From Pseudomonadota bacterium (GTDB lineage Bacteria; Myxococcota_A; Polyangia; Polyangiales; Polyangiaceae): 6,396 nucleotides of DNA. How positions within the stretch are numbered: the stretch's first letter is position 1; every line of letters starts with the position of its first letter. A program made the position numbers and the translations under genes. Where the stretch lies: positions 1-6,396 of the forward strand of contig QGUH01000221.1 of assembly GCA_003242355.1 (NCBI GenBank), read 5' to 3'. Of this stretch, positions 5,116 through 6,396 are shown one piece after another. The notes beneath the pieces were generated by a model. The model was not told the DNA's origin, did no database searches, and saw only the letters and a list, made by a program, of their open reading frames with translations.

Positions 5116-6174
5116 GTGCGGTTCATCGATGAGTGCGAGATCCGCGTGGAAGCTGGCGACGGCGGCAACGGCTGCGTTGCCTTCCGCCGGGAGCGGTACA
5201 TCCCGTTCGGCGGCCCTGCGGGCGGCGACGGCGGGCGCGGGGGCGACGTGGTCTTCGTCGCGGACAGCGGGCTCGGCACCCTGCAAGACCTGACGCACCA
5301 GCGCGTGCTCCGCGCCGAGTCGGGCGCTCATGGCGAGGGCAAGGATTGCTATGGCAGGTCCGGTCGCGACCTCGTCGTCCGCGTTCCCGTGGGAACCGTC
5401 GTCTACGACCGCGACACTCGGGAGAAGCTCTGCGAGCTCCTCGAGCCGAACGCGCGGGCGGTGGTGGCGCGCGGGGGCCGCGGAGGCCGCGGCAACAAGC
5501 ATTTCGCGACCCCGGTGGACCGTGCGCCCCGCCGGGCGGAGCCGGGTGAGCCCGGCGAGAAGCGGGAGCTTTATCTCGAGCTCAAGGTGATGGCCGACGT
5601 CGGCCTGCTCGGGTTCCCGAACGTCGGCAAGAGCACCTTCGTGAGCGCCGTCAGCCGCGCTCGGCCCAAGATTGCCGATTACCCGTTCACCACGCTCGAG
5701 CCCCACCTCGGCGTGGTCACGCTCGGCGATCCGCGGCGCGGGGACGGGCGCAGCTTCGTCGTCGCGGACGTCCCCGGTCTCATCCCGGGGGCGAGCGAGG
5801 GGCACGGGCTCGGGATCCGCTTTCTCCGACACCTCGAGCGCACCCGCGTGCTGGTTCACCTCGTGACGCTCGCAGACGAGCCCGGCCGCTCCCCCATCGA
5901 CGACTACCACGTGATCCGAAGCGAGCTCGCGGCGTTCAGCAAGGAGCTCGCGGCACTGCCCGAGCTCGTTGCCCTCACCAAAGCGGATTTGCCGCACGTG
6001 CGCGCGGCGTATCCAGAGGTGAAGCGAGCGTTCGACGAGCTCGGCCTCCACCTTTACCTCGTGAGCGCCGTGACCCACGAGGGGCTCGAGCCGCTGCTCA
6101 ACGCCGTCGCCGATCGTCTCGCCGACACGGCGCGCCCCGCGCCCGCTCGAGAAGCCCGGAAATCGGCGAGCTGA
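5116..6174 (+). CDS. obgE: Obg-family ribosome-assembly GTPase (ObgE/CgtA)
   Basis: The 352-residue protein is a clear Obg. The Gly-rich Obg domain fills residues 1-158, starting MRFIDECEIRVEAGDGGNGC and including FGGPAGGDGGRGG (31-43) and ARGGRGGRGNKHF (118-130). The GTPase domain follows with G1 GFPNVGKST (166-174), G2 YPFTT (189-193), G3 DVPG (218-221), G4 TKAD (288-291) and G5 SAV (317-319). G4 is normally NKxD in this family, so a Thr replaces the Asn that contacts guanine. There is no OCT domain; the protein ends soon after the G domain with a basic tail (AREARKSAS) instead of the acidic tail of E. coli ObgE. Known role: binds the 50S subunit during late maturation and responds to GTP/GDP/ppGpp. 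The GTG start is fixed by the family N-terminus; AAGGG (5100-5104) about 11 nt upstream may be its ribosome binding site. The usual rplU-rpmA genes are not directly upstream here. Confidence 0.96.
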   Translation: MRFIDECEIRVEAGDGGNGCVAFRRERYIPFGGPAGGDGGRGGDVVFVADSGLGTLQDLTHQRVLRAESGAHGEGKDCYGRSGRDLVVRVPVGTVVYDRDTREKLCELLEPNARAVVARGGRGGRGNKHFATPVDRAPRRAEPGEPGEKRELYLELKVMADVGLLGFPNVGKSTFVSAVSRARPKIADYPFTTLEPHLGVVTLGDPRRGDGRSFVVADVPGLIPGASEGHGLGIRFLRHLERTRVLVHLVTLADEPGRSPIDDYHVIRSELAAFSKELAALPELVALTKADLPHVRAAYPEVKRAFDELGLHLYLVSAVTHEGLEPLLNAVADRLADTARPAPAREARKSAS

Positions 6175-6183
6175 TCGGGAGCG

Positions 6184-6201
6184 CGCCTCCGCTTCGAGGC
6201 G
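6184..6201. terminator. Hairpin just after obgE, possible terminator
   Basis: CGCCTC (6184-6189) and GAGGCG (6196-6201) form a 6-bp GC stem with a 6-nt loop, 10 nt after the obgE stop. No T tract follows. Its position between two convergent genes fits a termination point, but the lack of a T run keeps confidence low. Confidence 0.3.
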
Positions 6202-6229
6202 GATCGAAACCGCGTGCACGTTAGCGTGA

Positions 6230-6249
6230 GCCCCGTGACCACGGTGGGC
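6230..6249. terminator. Bulged hairpin in the convergent spacer, possible terminator for the minus-strand gene
   Basis: GCC and GGC (6230-6232 / 6247-6249) plus CCGT and ACGG (6233-6236 / 6241-6244) can pair around GACC with a two-base bulge. It lies 27 nt beyond the stop at 6276 of the minus-strand frame. No T tract is seen on the minus strand. Confidence 0.2.
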
Positions 6250-6275
6250 TGCGCACGCCCCTGCTCCACGCTCGG

Positions 6276-6396
6276 TCACGAACCATCTTGCGCAGGACGG
6301 CTCGATGGAGCGTCGGCTTCGGCGGCATCGACCTCCACCGATACCGGGTCGATGCCGATGACAAACCGCTTGGATCGCACCTCACGCTGGACCGTC
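6276..6396 (-). CDS. C-terminal end of an unidentified protein (cut by window edge)
   Basis: On the minus strand a frame enters from the right edge and ends with TGA at 6278-6276, giving about 39 residues: TVQREVRSKRFVIGIDPVSV, then EVDAAEADAPSSRPAQDGS. A charged strand followed by a hydrophobic FVIGI and a loose Ala/Ser/Pro-rich acidic tail is what the end of a real protein often looks like, and the spacer to obgE (6175-6275) holds hairpins suitable for a convergent pair. The other minus frame that starts at the very edge hits a stop at once. A competing plus-strand frame over the same bases gives a low-complexity string (GASASAASTSTDTG) and looks like a shadow. Too short to name a family. 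Confidence 0.4.
   Translation of the reverse strand, partial: TVQREVRSKRFVIGIDPVSVEVDAAEADAPSSRPAQDGS

Noticed and set aside
5053..6279. A 408-residue minus-strand open frame opposite obgE
   Set aside because: obgE has all G motifs on the plus strand; the antisense frame is a GC-driven shadow.
1..6396. CRISPR array, tRNA or rRNA gene, insertion sequence, phage or toxin-antitoxin module
   Set aside because: No regularly spaced repeats, tRNA-like cloverleaf, transposase motif or terminal repeats were seen, and the genes found are chromosomal housekeeping or uncharacterised types.

Overview
The window is a compact, very GC-rich stretch of bacterial chromosome in which almost every base is coding. 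Strong G/C preference at third codon positions, frequent GTG/TTG starts, long empty antisense frames, a DUF4388-type domain fused to a J domain, and an Ala/Pro/Arg-rich DNA-binding-like protein together suggest a myxobacterium-like member of the Myxococcota. That placement is inference from style and domain content, not from a marker-gene comparison. No mobile element, CRISPR array, tRNA or rRNA is visible. This looks like an ordinary core-genome neighbourhood with a few uncharacterised genes.

Layout, left to right. (1) 1-509, minus: N-terminal half of hisZ, the HisRS-like regulatory subunit of ATP phosphoribosyltransferase, running off the left edge. (2) 510-650: divergent promoter region. 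(3) 651-1388, plus: chlorite dismutase/HemQ-family haem protein, followed after 19 bp by (4) 1408-2064, plus: a phosphoglycolate-phosphatase-like HAD hydrolase with a TTG start; these two look like one operon. (5) 1971-2741, minus: DUF4388-like plus J-domain protein whose 3' end overlaps the HAD gene tail-to-tail by 94 bp. (6) 2851-3276, minus: small secreted protein with four Cys, joined by a GTGA overlap to (7) 3273-4358, minus: a diacylglycerol/sphingosine-kinase-type lipid kinase. (8) 4359-4441: divergent intergenic region holding a symmetric AGTATACT -10-like box. (9) 4442-5056, plus: uncharacterised protein with a basic disordered N-terminus and a helical domain. (10) 5116-6174, plus: obgE, the ribosome-associated GTPase. 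(11) 6276-6396, minus: apparent C-terminal end of an unidentified gene entering from the right edge.

Working links: hisZ belongs to histidine biosynthesis and obgE to ribosome assembly. The lipid kinase and the small secreted protein are probably co-translated and may act together at the envelope. The J protein may be a distal member of that operon. The points most worth a second look are the convergent HAD/J-protein overlap, where one palindrome encodes the same heptapeptide on both strands; the symmetric -10 box between the lipid kinase and gene 9; the unknown gene 9 in the place upstream of obgE where rplU-rpmA usually sit; and the TKAD version of the Obg G4 motif. I did not find a convincing new multi-gene system.
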